A stretch of DNA of 16,424 nucleotides from Cuspidothrix sp046080565 (GCA_046080565.1 JBJTUF010000152.1:1-16424); one strand, 5' to 3'. Counted from the first letter of the stretch, positions 5,951 through 13,853 are shown. A program made the numbers and translations. The notes: generated by a model from the letters alone, not told the origin.

Positions 5951-7675
5951 CTAATTACCTATTACTACCTGTGGTTTCCCCCAAATAATCGTTTCTTGTT
6001 TATAAACTACAAGTCCGGGTTTAGTGCCTTTAGGTTTGTAGACGTGCTTGGGTTGGGTGTAAACTACTGGTACTTGGTCACTTTGACGGGCGCGACTAAA
6101 ATAAGCGGCTAGATTTGCTGTAAATTGTAAATCATGTTCTTCGGCAACTGTACCCGGTTCTAACCGTAACAGGACATGACTCCCCGGAATTTCTTGGGCG
6201 TGAAACCATAAATCATAGTCTCCAGCCACACGAAATGTTAATTGATCATTTTGGATGTTGTTGCGACCAATGAGGACTTCAAAGCCGCTAGGACTGCGAT
6301 AGCGATGAAAATTGGTACTGGGTGTATCGCTGCTACGACTGCGATATTCTAGGTCTTCTAGGTATTTTTGTCCAATTAGTTCATCCCGAATTTCTTCTAA
6401 GGCTTGTAAATCTTCTGGTGTTTGATAATTGTCTAGTTGAGAAATTGCCGCTTCTACTTGTTCAAGATAGTCAATTTCTGCTTGGACGGCAAATAGTAAG
6501 GGTTCAACAGCAGCGCGGGCGCGTTTCAGCTTTTGGTGCTGTTTGTAAAGCTTTTGGGCATTTTGGACGGCGTTTTTGTCTGGGAGAAGGGCGATCGCTA
6601 TTGGTTGTCCAGTTTCAAAATCTGGTAAACTAATTTCCTGCATTCCTGGTTGCCAATGGTGCAGATTTGCCATTAATAAATCAGCTTTTTGACGATATTC
6701 TTCAGCTTGATCTGACTGTTGCAAGCGATCGCTAAAAGTTTTCTCTTTAATCCTTAATTTACCGAGAATATTGATCAATTTCTGACTCAACTGATGGCGC
6801 AGTTGCACAAATACCTGTTCATTTAATTGATCAGTATAATAACGATAAATTAACTCTTGAATATTTTTTGCGGGTGCAACTCCACCCCAACCCATGACTG
6901 TATATCCATTTTTAGTCCAAGCTGGTTGGAATTTACCCACATCTAAAGCTTGTAACCATTCTTGCCAACGTTGAAATAAATTTTGCCAATCTTCAGAAGT
7001 TAATGCGTCGGTGCTGGTATCCGGCAGGATGTTGGCTGCCAGCAGCATCGTATCTAACAAAGCCGCACTTAAACCACTATAACTTTTAAGTAATTGGCGT
7101 TTAATTCCTCCTGGTACTAAACTTACTCGTTCTTGCCAGCGTTGGAGAGATTCGCTTAAATTGGGGATTTTTCCCGTCAATTTTGGTGGTGTTTCATAAT
7201 TTTGTCCCGTTTGAATGGGACGCACGCTTGATTGTTGCTGACTAACTTGATGGGCTGCTGTGATAATTTCATTATTAGCATCAGTTAAAATCACATTACT
7301 ATATTTGCCCATTATTTCCGCATAAAGGTGATAAAGGGCAGTTTCTCCAGGACGACGGGCAAATTGCAAATCAATTACCCGTTCCCAAGGAGAAATAGCT
7401 GCAATTCCGATTAAGGCCAACCCACCTAATTGATGTCTTAATTGTTGACTAAAAGTAAAAGTATCTGGGGCGCGTGGTGGTGGTTCACTAATGCAAATAT
7501 GGGCGGCTTGGGGATGCCAGGAAATTTCTAACCAACCCCGTTGTTTCAGGGTACGTAAAGCAATGGTAATGGTAAAGCGATCGCGCTGATATACCTGTTC
7601 TGTCCGTGCCGGCAACCAGTCAGCACGAATTTCGCCACAAGCAGCAGTTAAAGCAGTCAAGTCCAGGGGTTGCAA
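5951..7675 (-). CDS. rqcH: RqcH/NFACT-family ribosome quality control factor
   Basis: Bacterial homologue of Rqc2/NEMF. It binds 50S subunits carrying stalled peptidyl-tRNA and recruits tRNA-Ala so that the nascent chain is tagged with alanine for degradation. Older annotations call it a fibronectin-binding protein. The 574-residue protein has the NFACT-N domain (about 1-200, including the family motif AEIMGKYSNVILTD), a helical/coiled-coil middle (about 290-420) and the NFACT-R domain (about 450-560, with GFEVLIGRNNIQND and DLWFHAQEIPGSHV). The position usually held by the Asp-Arg pair needed for tRNA recognition appears to be E98-R99 (PWERVIDLQF). The start is TTG, chosen because NFACT-N begins immediately and no ATG lies nearby. 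Only a weak GGG precedes it. It is probably monocistronic. Confidence 0.9.
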   Translation of the reverse strand: MQPLDLTALTAACGEIRADWLPARTEQVYQRDRFTITIALRTLKQRGWLEISWHPQAAHICISEPPPRAPDTFTFSQQLRHQLGGLALIGIAAISPWERVIDLQFARRPGETALYHLYAEIMGKYSNVILTDANNEIITAAHQVSQQQSSVRPIQTGQNYETPPKLTGKIPNLSESLQRWQERVSLVPGGIKRQLLKSYSGLSAALLDTMLLAANILPDTSTDALTSEDWQNLFQRWQEWLQALDVGKFQPAWTKNGYTVMGWGGVAPAKNIQELIYRYYTDQLNEQVFVQLRHQLSQKLINILGKLRIKEKTFSDRLQQSDQAEEYRQKADLLMANLHHWQPGMQEISLPDFETGQPIAIALLPDKNAVQNAQKLYKQHQKLKRARAAVEPLLFAVQAEIDYLEQVEAAISQLDNYQTPEDLQALEEIRDELIGQKYLEDLEYRSRSSDTPSTNFHRYRSPSGFEVLIGRNNIQNDQLTFRVAGDYDLWFHAQEIPGSHVLLRLEPGTVAEEHDLQFTANLAAYFSRARQSDQVPVVYTQPKHVYKPKGTKPGLVVYKQETIIWGKPQVVIGN

Positions 7676-7785
7676 AACAATTAACCCTTTGTCACTACAA
7701 AATTAGTTTCTTCTCTAGGATTTTCTTGCTTCATCCTTTGATCCTATTCATCCTTTCATCCGTGGATATACTGTTTCTGACAAGA

Positions 7786-7860
7786 AATATAGCTGTGGGC
7801 AAGATAATTAGGACATTATGAATCCTTGAAACATACAACAAGGCTTTTCCTCCTGCCTCC
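7786..7860 (+). repeat. Dispersed repeat family B, copy 1
   Basis: This segment aligns with 16126-16212. Both begin AATATAGCTGT (here AAATATAGCTGT), then CA(A/G)GATA(A/G)TTAGGA, then ATCCTTGAAA, then CAAGG(C/G)TTTT, and run into a pyrimidine-rich CCT/TGCC tract. Both copies have the same orientation and are intergenic. No coding frame is conserved. Confidence 0.6.
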
Positions 7861-7907
7861 GGTTACTGAGCGAAGTCGAAGTGCGGTTACTGAGCGAAGT
7901 CGAAGTG
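7860..7907 (+). repeat. 24-bp perfect tandem duplication
   Basis: Two identical adjacent 24-bp units, each CGGTTACTGAG followed by CGAAGTCGAAGTG. The TGAGCGAAGTCGAAGT core belongs to a common intergenic repeat class in Nostoc-type genomes. The pair is inserted within a CCTCCTGCC-type pyrimidine-rich tract that continues on both sides. Confidence 0.85.
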
Positions 7908-7970
7908 CTGCCCTGAAGCCTCCTGCCTTCTGCTATATTAATTTAACATTGTTTGGTTAAAAATAATATA

Positions 7971-7994
7971 AGGGGTTAGCAATGCTAAACCCCT
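7971..7994 (-). terminator. Terminator downstream of the zinc-ribbon gene
   Basis: On the - strand AGGGGTTTAGCATTGCTAACCCCT forms a 10-bp stem with one bulged base and runs into TTATATTATTTTT. It lies 79 nt after the stop of the gene at 8073-8354. The palindrome itself also resembles a dispersed cyanobacterial hairpin. Confidence 0.6.
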
Positions 7995-8072
7995 ACACAT
8001 CTAGATTGTTTGTAATCTTCTCAAAATTCCCATTTCAGTCGTCACAAATACAATCAAAAATCCAAAATTTGC

Positions 8073-8354
8073 TCATCCTTGCCAGGGTGAAGGAATAGGA
8101 GTAGTTGAAATCACCTTTTCTGCCATAAGTCTGACAGCCGTTTTCCCGCAACTAGGGCATTCTACTTCTAAATATTGTGAAGTTGATACGTCTACCTCAC
8201 ATAATATCCCTTGTTTGCAGTGCCAGCACTCAGAAATTACCCTACAAACAGGTTCGTTACAGTCAAGTATTTTGACGTGCTGAAAATTTTGGGATTCGCT
8301 TTCTAGTTTCCTGGGCTTAGGGAGTTTTTTGGTTACTTCTTTAACTTCCATCAT
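8073..8354 (-). CDS. Small zinc-ribbon protein of unknown function
   Basis: A 93-residue protein with two CxxC pairs, C43-W-H-C46 and C66-P-S-C69. They are spaced as in a zinc ribbon that could bind one Zn ion and contact nucleic acid or protein. The N-terminus is Lys/Glu-rich and probably disordered (EVKEVTKKLPKPRK). Two further cysteines (C32, C37) precede the ribbon. The start is taken at the double ATG (8354 or 8351). A TTG at 8372 would add six residues but has no better ribosome-binding site. It follows the glycosyltransferase on the same strand after 116 bp and may share its transcript. A terminator follows at 7971-7994. No specific family is recognised. Confidence 0.65.
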   Translation of the reverse strand: MMEVKEVTKKLPKPRKLESESQNFQHVKILDCNEPVCRVISECWHCKQGILCEVDVSTSQYLEVECPSCGKTAVRLMAEKVISTTPIPSPWQG

Positions 8355-8470
8355 TTCACCATCTAACTGCAAGTATGATTAGAGCTTACTTGATGCTTTA
8401 TTTTCTTTCAACTATGCAGTAAGAAGCTGCTTATTAGGGAATAGATGACAGTCAACCATCAACAGCTTAC

Positions 8471-9739
8471 CTATTTTCTGGCTAATGCAGGTTCTCTGAC
8501 AGATTGTGGTAAAATTTGAGTATATAGTTGATCTAGCTGAGTAGCTACACCATTCCAGCTAAATTTATGGCTAACACGCTTTTTAGCTCCTTTACCTAAT
8601 TCTTCCCGCCAAGCAGGATTACTAAGAATTCGATCAATAGCATGATTAAAAGCTGGGACATTTTGAGGTGGAACTAATAAACCAGTTTCTTCATTGACCA
8701 CAGTAAATTGGAGTCCACCGACATCACTAGCGACTACAGGTGTACCACAGGCCATGGCTTCGATAGCTACCAGTCCAAAGGGTTCATAATGGCTGGGAAC
8801 AACACAAACATCCGCAGCAGCATAATAAGCTGGTAATATTTCCCGACTTAGACAACCAGGAAAGGATGTGCATTCACTCATCCCTAATTGGTTGACAATA
8901 CCAGCTATGCGATCGCGTTCTTTTTCATCACTATTGCCAGGTGTACAACCACCACCAATAATTAATTGGAGTTGTTTTGATTCATAGAACTTAGATTCAC
9001 GCATTGCTCTGACTAAGGTTTCTATGCCTTTGCGGGGGTCAAATCTGCCTACGTATAATACTACTTTAGTTTCTGGGTCAATTCCTAACATAGCTCTTGC
9101 AGCTTGTTTTTCCACTGAACCAAACTGTTGAATATCTGTACCGCAGGGAATAATATCTATTTTGCCTTGTTGAGAAACTAGCGATCGCATATGTTCCTGT
9201 TCTTGAGGACTGGTAGCGACAATTCTTTCTGCTGTTTCTAATACTTGTTTTTCTACTAATAAACGTTGACTTGCCACCAAAGGAATATTTTCTATGGTGT
9301 TGTACTTGATCACTCCTAAAGAGTGGTATGTATGCACTTGTTTAGTGCCTTGTCTTTTCTTTAATTCCATTCCTACCCAACTAGATAACCAATAGTTGGT
9401 GTGTACTAAATTATAATTAATCCCACTCTCATTCTGAAATTTGATTAACTGATCTACAAAATCTGGCAAATACTGAAAACCTTGATCCCTTGGCACAAAT
9501 TCCACCGGGCCTGCTGCTAACCGAATTGTACGACAATTATTATTATGTTGTACTATTGTTTCTTGATCAGCACTCACTTTCCGGCTAAACATATCCACTT
9601 GCCATCCTAGCCCTGCTAAGGCTTCACCCACTTGGCGGACATAAACATTTTGTCCTCCTGCCTCTTCTCTTCCTATTTCAATGGCTGGATCACCGTGAAC
9701 TGAAATCAGGGCAATGTGTTTCTTATTGATAGCTTTCAT
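8471..9739 (-). CDS. GT4-family glycosyltransferase, sucrose-phosphate-synthase-like
   Basis: A retaining GT-B glycosyltransferase of 422 residues. It begins with ISVHGDP (12-18) and the Gly-rich acceptor loop EEAGGQNVYVRQVGEAL (25-41), the pattern of sucrose-phosphate and sucrose synthases. VGRFDPRKG opens the nucleotide-sugar domain, and the EX7E pair is E319 and E327 (EPFGLVAIE). It lacks the C-terminal phosphatase-like domain of plant and some unicellular enzymes, as in the short Anabaena-type SPS. The likely reaction joins a nucleotide-activated glucose to fructose-6-phosphate in the cytoplasm. Sucrose serves as osmolyte and as carbon carrier to heterocysts. Another GT4 activity is possible, because substrate choice cannot be read from sequence alone. 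The ATG has an AGGAAG ribosome-binding site 11 nt upstream. No sucrose-phosphate phosphatase gene is adjacent. Confidence 0.8.
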   Translation of the reverse strand: MKAINKKHIALISVHGDPAIEIGREEAGGQNVYVRQVGEALAGLGWQVDMFSRKVSADQETIVQHNNNCRTIRLAAGPVEFVPRDQGFQYLPDFVDQLIKFQNESGINYNLVHTNYWLSSWVGMELKKRQGTKQVHTYHSLGVIKYNTIENIPLVASQRLLVEKQVLETAERIVATSPQEQEHMRSLVSQQGKIDIIPCGTDIQQFGSVEKQAARAMLGIDPETKVVLYVGRFDPRKGIETLVRAMRESKFYESKQLQLIIGGGCTPGNSDEKERDRIAGIVNQLGMSECTSFPGCLSREILPAYYAAADVCVVPSHYEPFGLVAIEAMACGTPVVASDVGGLQFTVVNEETGLLVPPQNVPAFNHAIDRILSNPAWREELGKGAKKRVSHKFSWNGVATQLDQLYTQILPQSVREPALARK

Positions 9740-10358
9740 AGATTTGTTATCTTCCTGATTTTAACAAGATAGAAAGGTTTTTCAACTTGGTGCTTATCAA
9801 ACTGAGATCTGTATTTTTGTCTGGGAACTTTGAATAATTTTATAGTTATTCTTTTTTAGATATTACCAAAATATTGGTTAATTTTCCCGACATTCTATAT
9901 TTAGATTGAATCGCTTCGATAGATATTTCTCTCTGTTTTTTTTATATAGACAAGAAAATGTTATCTATCATGATAGAAGAGTGAATCCATGATAAAAGCT
10001 GTCTGAACTAGCAACACCAGATTCTATGTTAGATATTTGTAATTAGTTGTTGGTCAGTTTCATGGGATCAAAATAATTTTCATTAAAGTTAAATGCAGTG
10101 AAGTTTAATTGTCATTAAGTAGTTTGGTTTTTGAAATTGTTTTTATGACAAGGTAACAGAAACGAACTTTGAGCTAATGGTACTTCTCTTCACACACTTT
10201 GGTTATCTTATGCCCACTTACTTAATATCTCTCAGATTACCATCACTTCTGAATTAATTATTGATTTTATTAAGATAAGTGTATTACCTTATACTATTCT
10301 TACATTGTCATAATTTTTGTTAATTTAGATACATTTTTAGTAATAAATTCAACATTTT

Positions 10359-10482
10359 GTTTAATCACAGCCTAAACTCTAAAAAATGGGCAAAAATAAA
10401 CAGTGCAGATAACCTTATAAGTTTAATCACCGCCTAAACTCTAAAAAATGGGCAAAAATAAACAGTGCAGATAACCTTATAA
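10359..10482. repeat. 62-bp tandem direct duplication
   Basis: 10359-10420 and 10421-10482 are identical except for one base (A at 10369, C at 10431). Each unit runs from GTTTAATCAC to AACCTTATAA and carries the AAACAGTGCAG motif. The high identity implies a recent event. The second unit's motif pairs with CTGCACTGTTT at 10489-10499. Confidence 0.95.
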
Positions 10483-10499
10483 TGCTACCTGCACTGTTT
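10460..10499 (-). terminator. Terminator of the RRM gene, with a duplicated 3' arm
   Basis: Perfect 11-bp arms, CTGCACTGTTT and AAACAGTGCAG, enclose an 18-nt loop. On the - strand the hairpin runs into a T-rich ATTTTTG. It lies about 120 nt after the RRM gene's stop. A second identical 3' arm 62 nt further on (about 10398-10408) could pair with the same 5' arm. Confidence 0.6.
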
Positions 10500-10621
10500 G
10501 TTGATAGTATTTTGACTGGCACTGATAACAACTGATAGTTTAAACCCAGATATTCTAGACTAGCCAAAAGAAGGAAATGGTATTTCAAGCAGCTTTTAAA
10601 GCATTTGCTTGAATAAACGGC

Positions 10622-11122
10622 TTAGGGTGTACTTTGTGCAGCTAACATTTGTTTGAGCTTTTCTAACTCGGCTGCCCAACGGGGGTCAGGACGAATAGCT
10701 TCATTATCAGTTGTAGTTGCGGCTTCACGGCTACCACCACCGCCACCACCGCGACGAGATTTCTTGCTTTTTTCTCGACGGCCGCCTTCTTTGTTACTGC
10801 TGGGAGACGGGTTGCTACTACCTTGACTAGCTGGTTTAGGAGCTTGTTGTTCATCACCTTCTTCAGCCTTAGTTCGTGGTAAAGCTTTTTCTAGTTTGAT
10901 AGCTGTGTCTTTGAACAGTTGACCGTTATATTTTTCAATAATTTGATCGGCTTGTTCGTCATTATTTACAGTTAAAAAACCGAAACCACGACATTTACCT
11001 GTTTTACGGTCTTTAATCAGTTTAGTTGTTACAGCATCGCCTTCTTCTGCAAAAATAGCTTGCAACTCTTGACGATCTATTTCTTCTTTGGGCAAATTTC
11101 CTATATATAGGCGAATGGACAT
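10622..11122 (-). CDS. RRM-domain RNA-binding protein with basic/Gly-rich tail
   Basis: A 166-residue protein with one RRM (about 1-81). RNP2 is LYIGNL (5-10) and RNP1 is RGFGFLTV (45-52), both with the aromatic residues that stack on RNA bases. The tail is Ser/Pro-rich (about 95-111), then Lys/Arg-rich (115-124), then six glycines (125-130). The C-terminus is a predicted amphipathic helix, DPRWAAELEKLKQMLAAQ (146-163). Cyanobacterial Rbp proteins of about 100 residues are cold-induced RNA-binding proteins. This one is longer, with an added helix. Translation starts at ATG with a good Shine-Dalgarno (GGAGG, 9 nt upstream). The likely role is mRNA binding or localisation in the cytoplasm, inferred from the domain only. 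Confidence 0.9.
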   Translation of the reverse strand: MSIRLYIGNLPKEEIDRQELQAIFAEEGDAVTTKLIKDRKTGKCRGFGFLTVNNDEQADQIIEKYNGQLFKDTAIKLEKALPRTKAEEGDEQQAPKPASQGSSNPSPSSNKEGGRREKSKKSRRGGGGGGSREAATTTDNEAIRPDPRWAAELEKLKQMLAAQSTP

Positions 11123-11623
11123 GAACTATACCTCCAGATTGGGATTAAACAGGGCAAGACAAAAAAAATCAATTGGCTTTGGCTTTTGAATAGATACTAT
11201 GGACTAAAATGGCCACAAACCAATTTCTGCAATTCGATAGTGTAGCCTGGTGTAAGCCATTCTATCAACTTATAGAATACAGTTTTTTGTTGGGATCAAG
11301 CTTATTTAACACGAAAGTGCATCTGCACCCGTGGGCTAATATCACCTTAATTTTAGGAATTGTAAATTTAATAGCCAACTATCCACCACAGTAAATTCGT
11401 TCTTCTTATTTCTTGCCCGCAGAATAAAATACCATTGCTTAACATTATCATGGTATGTTGCACATAGCTAGTTCAACAGAAACTTTTGAAGCTAATAGCC
11501 AATAGTATGCTCAAATCCTAGCATTAAATATATTCTTGAGGCAAGAAGTTTGGGCAAGAAGGAGAGCAAGGGAGAAAATGTTTCTTACAGTCAACAGTTA
11601 ATAGTTAACTGTTAACTTAGCAA
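11123..11623. other. Intergenic region upstream of the RRM gene
   Basis: 501 bp holding the RRM leader, including an A8 run and the GGAGG site, and a 61-codon + strand frame (11209-11394) that I do not consider a gene. Near the M48-like gene end there is a perfect inverted repeat with 9-bp arms (AACAGTTAA / TTAACTGTT, 11593-11613) and a 3-nt loop. That hairpin is 10 nt downstream of the M48-like stop but lacks a T tract, so it is a processing or stability hairpin more than a proven terminator. Confidence 0.5.
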
Positions 11624-13750
11624 TTAAAAGCCTATAAGCATAATATAAGCTCCCCAGGCTTGGGCGAGGACGGCAATGATAGTAGACCCTAGAGCATGGG
11701 GGCTGCTGATTTTTTTGCTCCCTTGAGTTTCTAAGGTTTGGAGGTCAATCCAGGGAGTGCTGGCGCGTCGTAGCCAACCTGTGACGGTAACTTGTCTGCC
11801 AATTAGGTCTTGAATATCAAATGATTTGCCGATCCAGGGAATATGATGTAGTTTGATTAATCCTTGATGGGATTGGAGGATGAGGTCTTGTGCTAGACAA
11901 TTCCCAATACCAGGGCGGCCGATGAGTTTACCTGTTAATCGGACTTGAATACTATCAATGGGGAAAATGGCTGGATCTGCTAAGATTGTGGTAATGTCTT
12001 CATCTTTTTGGCTATTGGTGGGGGTAATTTCAGGAAATAAAGTGTTGATTCTCACAACTGTACCCAAGCTAAAGCCAACTAGCATACAACCCTTAACAAA
12101 AGACCAATTGTCATAAATCCATTTTAGGTTTAATAGGTGTAAAGCATATGCTGCTTGCCAGAGTACCCATACCATACCAGCAAAGACAGCACCCATGGGT
12201 ATGCCTAACCAGGGGGCAATTTGTAACCAGAAGGATTGAGGTTGAATTTGAATGGGTTTTGGCGGGTTGGTTTGATGTATTTCGGTGTCTAAGTGCCAAT
12301 GACGGGCAATTTGGCAAAGATGTTCTAGGCGATCGCCCATTAACGGATGACAGCTATTAATGGATAATAATTGCCGATAGGGATGAAAGTTTTCCCATTT
12401 TAAAAATGATTCAAAGGGTAGATGACCGGCGGTGCTACCTAAACTGATACTGTGCTGATAGGCAACGGGGGCAAGCAGATTCAAACTTTCTAATTGCCAA
12501 CTTGTTTGTTCTTTGAGGCTGATATCATGAGCTATACCAATGGATATTTTCAGTAAAGCGCGGATGAGTCCATTGGGATTACCAGTAATTTCTGAGGCTA
12601 TTGTATCAGAATGATAGAGTCGTGTACGACAATTTAGTAAAGCCGTACCAGTTAACACACACCAAATACTGTATGTGAAGGCGGCTAAAACTGTACTTGG
12701 CCAACGCCAGAGTTTTCCTTGATGTTTGTTACCCCAGGTTGATATTTGCTGATACAGTCTATAAAATGGTAAAGTTATTAATAAGACTAGGGACATGACC
12801 ATCAAATCCCAACGTCCAATTTGTCCTAAACATAAACCATAAATAGCGGCTATTTCGTTATCTGCTAGTTGTTCTAATAATCCTTGACTAACGCTAATTC
12901 TGGCGGTGCGGGGTAAGTTGCCATAGGCAATGATGATGGGTGCAGGAATGGGTAAGATGTTAAGTTGGGGTGTTGGCCAGCGTTGCTGTTGGCAAGTGCG
13001 CTGTAATACTCTGAGTGTTTCCCGACTATAGGAATCTAATTTTTCTTTGGATAATTCTGTTTGTCCATAAAATTGGCTTAGTACCCAGTCGAGTAACCAA
13101 GGGGCAGCTACCATGACGATAACTAATAATCCTAAAATTAAGGAACTCGGATCACCATACAAAATGGGAATTGGTTCTAAGTAGGGTAGTTGATATAAAA
13201 TTTGATTGATGAAAAATAGGAGAAATTGGATCAGTTCTCGGCACATCCAAAATAGTGCAAGAAATGTCACTAATGCTAACAGTCGGGAGGGGATGATGTT
13301 AGGTTTGCGTAGAGGTTGCCAAACTTTTGCCCGTCTGCCATTGCGCCAATAAACGTTAACTGGTTTGATATTAAAGTTACCATCAGCACCAACATAGGCG
13401 TTTGGGGGTGGTTGTCCGGGAGAAGTTAATTTGGGAACACGTCTAGTATTAGTTTTGCGGGCTTTTTGTTTCTGGTTTTTGCGTTTATGCAGGTGTTCAA
13501 GAGCAAGTGTTGCCCACTCTTGAACTTGGGGATTACTATTAGCAATCAAATTTTGGCACAGGGCGATCGCTTTAGAAACTTCGCCTGTGCGAGCATAGGT
13601 CATAACTAACCCAACTTGTGCCTGTAAACAAATCTTTTCTTGACTTTGATCTTTGGCCAGTGGTTCAAGGTTAGCGATCGCTGTGTAATAATTTCCCTGC
13701 TTGAGGGCAGCTAAACCAGCCTCCAAACATGATTCAGCGTGGGAAGACAT
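11624..13750 (-). CDS. TPR/M48-like membrane protein, probable pseudoprotease
   Basis: A 708-residue protein starting at the ATG at 13750. The frame is open further upstream, but that part only translates tandem repeats and the prfC end. Order: TPR-like helices (about 5-85), a basic linker (88-105), two membrane segments (about 155-182 and 203-224), a degenerate M48 (HtpX-like) peptidase domain (about 235-480), two or more membrane spans after 500, an OB-fold-like segment (about 590-670) and a final hydrophobic helix. M48 landmarks are recognisable: LADNEIAAIYGLCLGQIGRWD occupies the place of the helix with HExxH (residues 306-310 are LCLGQ), RTRLYHSD replaces the SRxxExxAD motif (Leu378 for the zinc-binding Glu), and HPLMGDRLEHL follows. 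All three zinc ligands and the catalytic Glu are lost, so proteolysis is not expected. It lies 103 bp after prfC on the same strand. Confidence 0.75.
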   Translation of the reverse strand: MSSHAESCLEAGLAALKQGNYYTAIANLEPLAKDQSQEKICLQAQVGLVMTYARTGEVSKAIALCQNLIANSNPQVQEWATLALEHLHKRKNQKQKARKTNTRRVPKLTSPGQPPPNAYVGADGNFNIKPVNVYWRNGRRAKVWQPLRKPNIIPSRLLALVTFLALFWMCRELIQFLLFFINQILYQLPYLEPIPILYGDPSSLILGLLVIVMVAAPWLLDWVLSQFYGQTELSKEKLDSYSRETLRVLQRTCQQQRWPTPQLNILPIPAPIIIAYGNLPRTARISVSQGLLEQLADNEIAAIYGLCLGQIGRWDLMVMSLVLLITLPFYRLYQQISTWGNKHQGKLWRWPSTVLAAFTYSIWCVLTGTALLNCRTRLYHSDTIASEITGNPNGLIRALLKISIGIAHDISLKEQTSWQLESLNLLAPVAYQHSISLGSTAGHLPFESFLKWENFHPYRQLLSINSCHPLMGDRLEHLCQIARHWHLDTEIHQTNPPKPIQIQPQSFWLQIAPWLGIPMGAVFAGMVWVLWQAAYALHLLNLKWIYDNWSFVKGCMLVGFSLGTVVRINTLFPEITPTNSQKDEDITTILADPAIFPIDSIQVRLTGKLIGRPGIGNCLAQDLILQSHQGLIKLHHIPWIGKSFDIQDLIGRQVTVTGWLRRASTPWIDLQTLETQGSKKISSPHALGSTIIAVLAQAWGAYIMLIGF

Positions 13751-13755
13751 GATAG

Positions 13756-13800
13756 TTGGTAATTGGTAATTTGTAATTGGTAATTGGTAATTGGTAATTG
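13756..13800 (+). repeat. Heptameric tandem repeat (TTGGTAA)n
   Basis: Six 7-bp TTGGTAA units, the third TTTGTAA, plus a partial unit, an STRR array. It begins only 5 bp upstream of the M48-like start codon, so it forms the translation-initiation region and probably explains the absence of a Shine-Dalgarno there. Confidence 0.9.
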
Positions 13801-13812
13801 AATTTTCTCGTC

Positions 13813-13844
13813 TGCAACCCTGCAACCCTGCAACCCTGCACCCC
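13813..13844 (+). repeat. Octameric tandem repeat (TGCAACCC)n
   Basis: Three exact TGCAACCC units followed by TGCACCCC, ending 9 bp before the prfC stop codon. It is a second and unrelated array in the 103-bp gap between prfC and the M48-like gene. Confidence 0.85.
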
Positions 13845-13853
13845 AGCCCCTGC

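Larger units (their letters stand above)
7676..8072. other. Intergenic region of repeats between rqcH and the zinc-ribbon gene
   Basis: This 397-bp stretch holds degenerate TCATCCTTT-type repeats (about 7730-7760), one copy of dispersed repeat family B, a 24-bp tandem duplication and a - strand terminator. A + strand frame at 7606-7821 overlaps the rqcH start and is not called. Confidence 0.5.
9740..10621. other. 882-bp intergenic region, AT-rich, with repeats and a palindrome
   Basis: The region between the glycosyltransferase start and the RRM gene end is very AT-rich, and I see no coding frame worth calling. It contains a perfect 12-bp palindrome (CTATCATGATAG, 9965-9976) about 225 bp before the glycosyltransferase, which could be an operator. 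It also holds the 62-bp tandem duplication and the terminator near 10360-10500. The glycosyltransferase promoter must lie in the right-hand part of this region relative to its start. Several TATA-like stretches make it impossible to place by eye. Confidence 0.5.

Noticed and set aside
10663..10857. 64-codon frame within the RRM gene
   Set aside because: It is an alternative frame over the low-complexity tail of the RRM gene. The RRM frame has the RNP motifs and a good ribosome-binding site.
11209..11394. 61-codon + strand frame upstream of the RRM gene
   Set aside because: There is no Shine-Dalgarno, no family resemblance and no terminator. It lies where the RRM gene's promoter is expected. 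The hydrophobic C-terminus alone is not enough.
13756..13844. CRISPR-like array
   Set aside because: The units are contiguous 7- and 8-bp repeats without spacers, so they are STRR-type tandem repeats.
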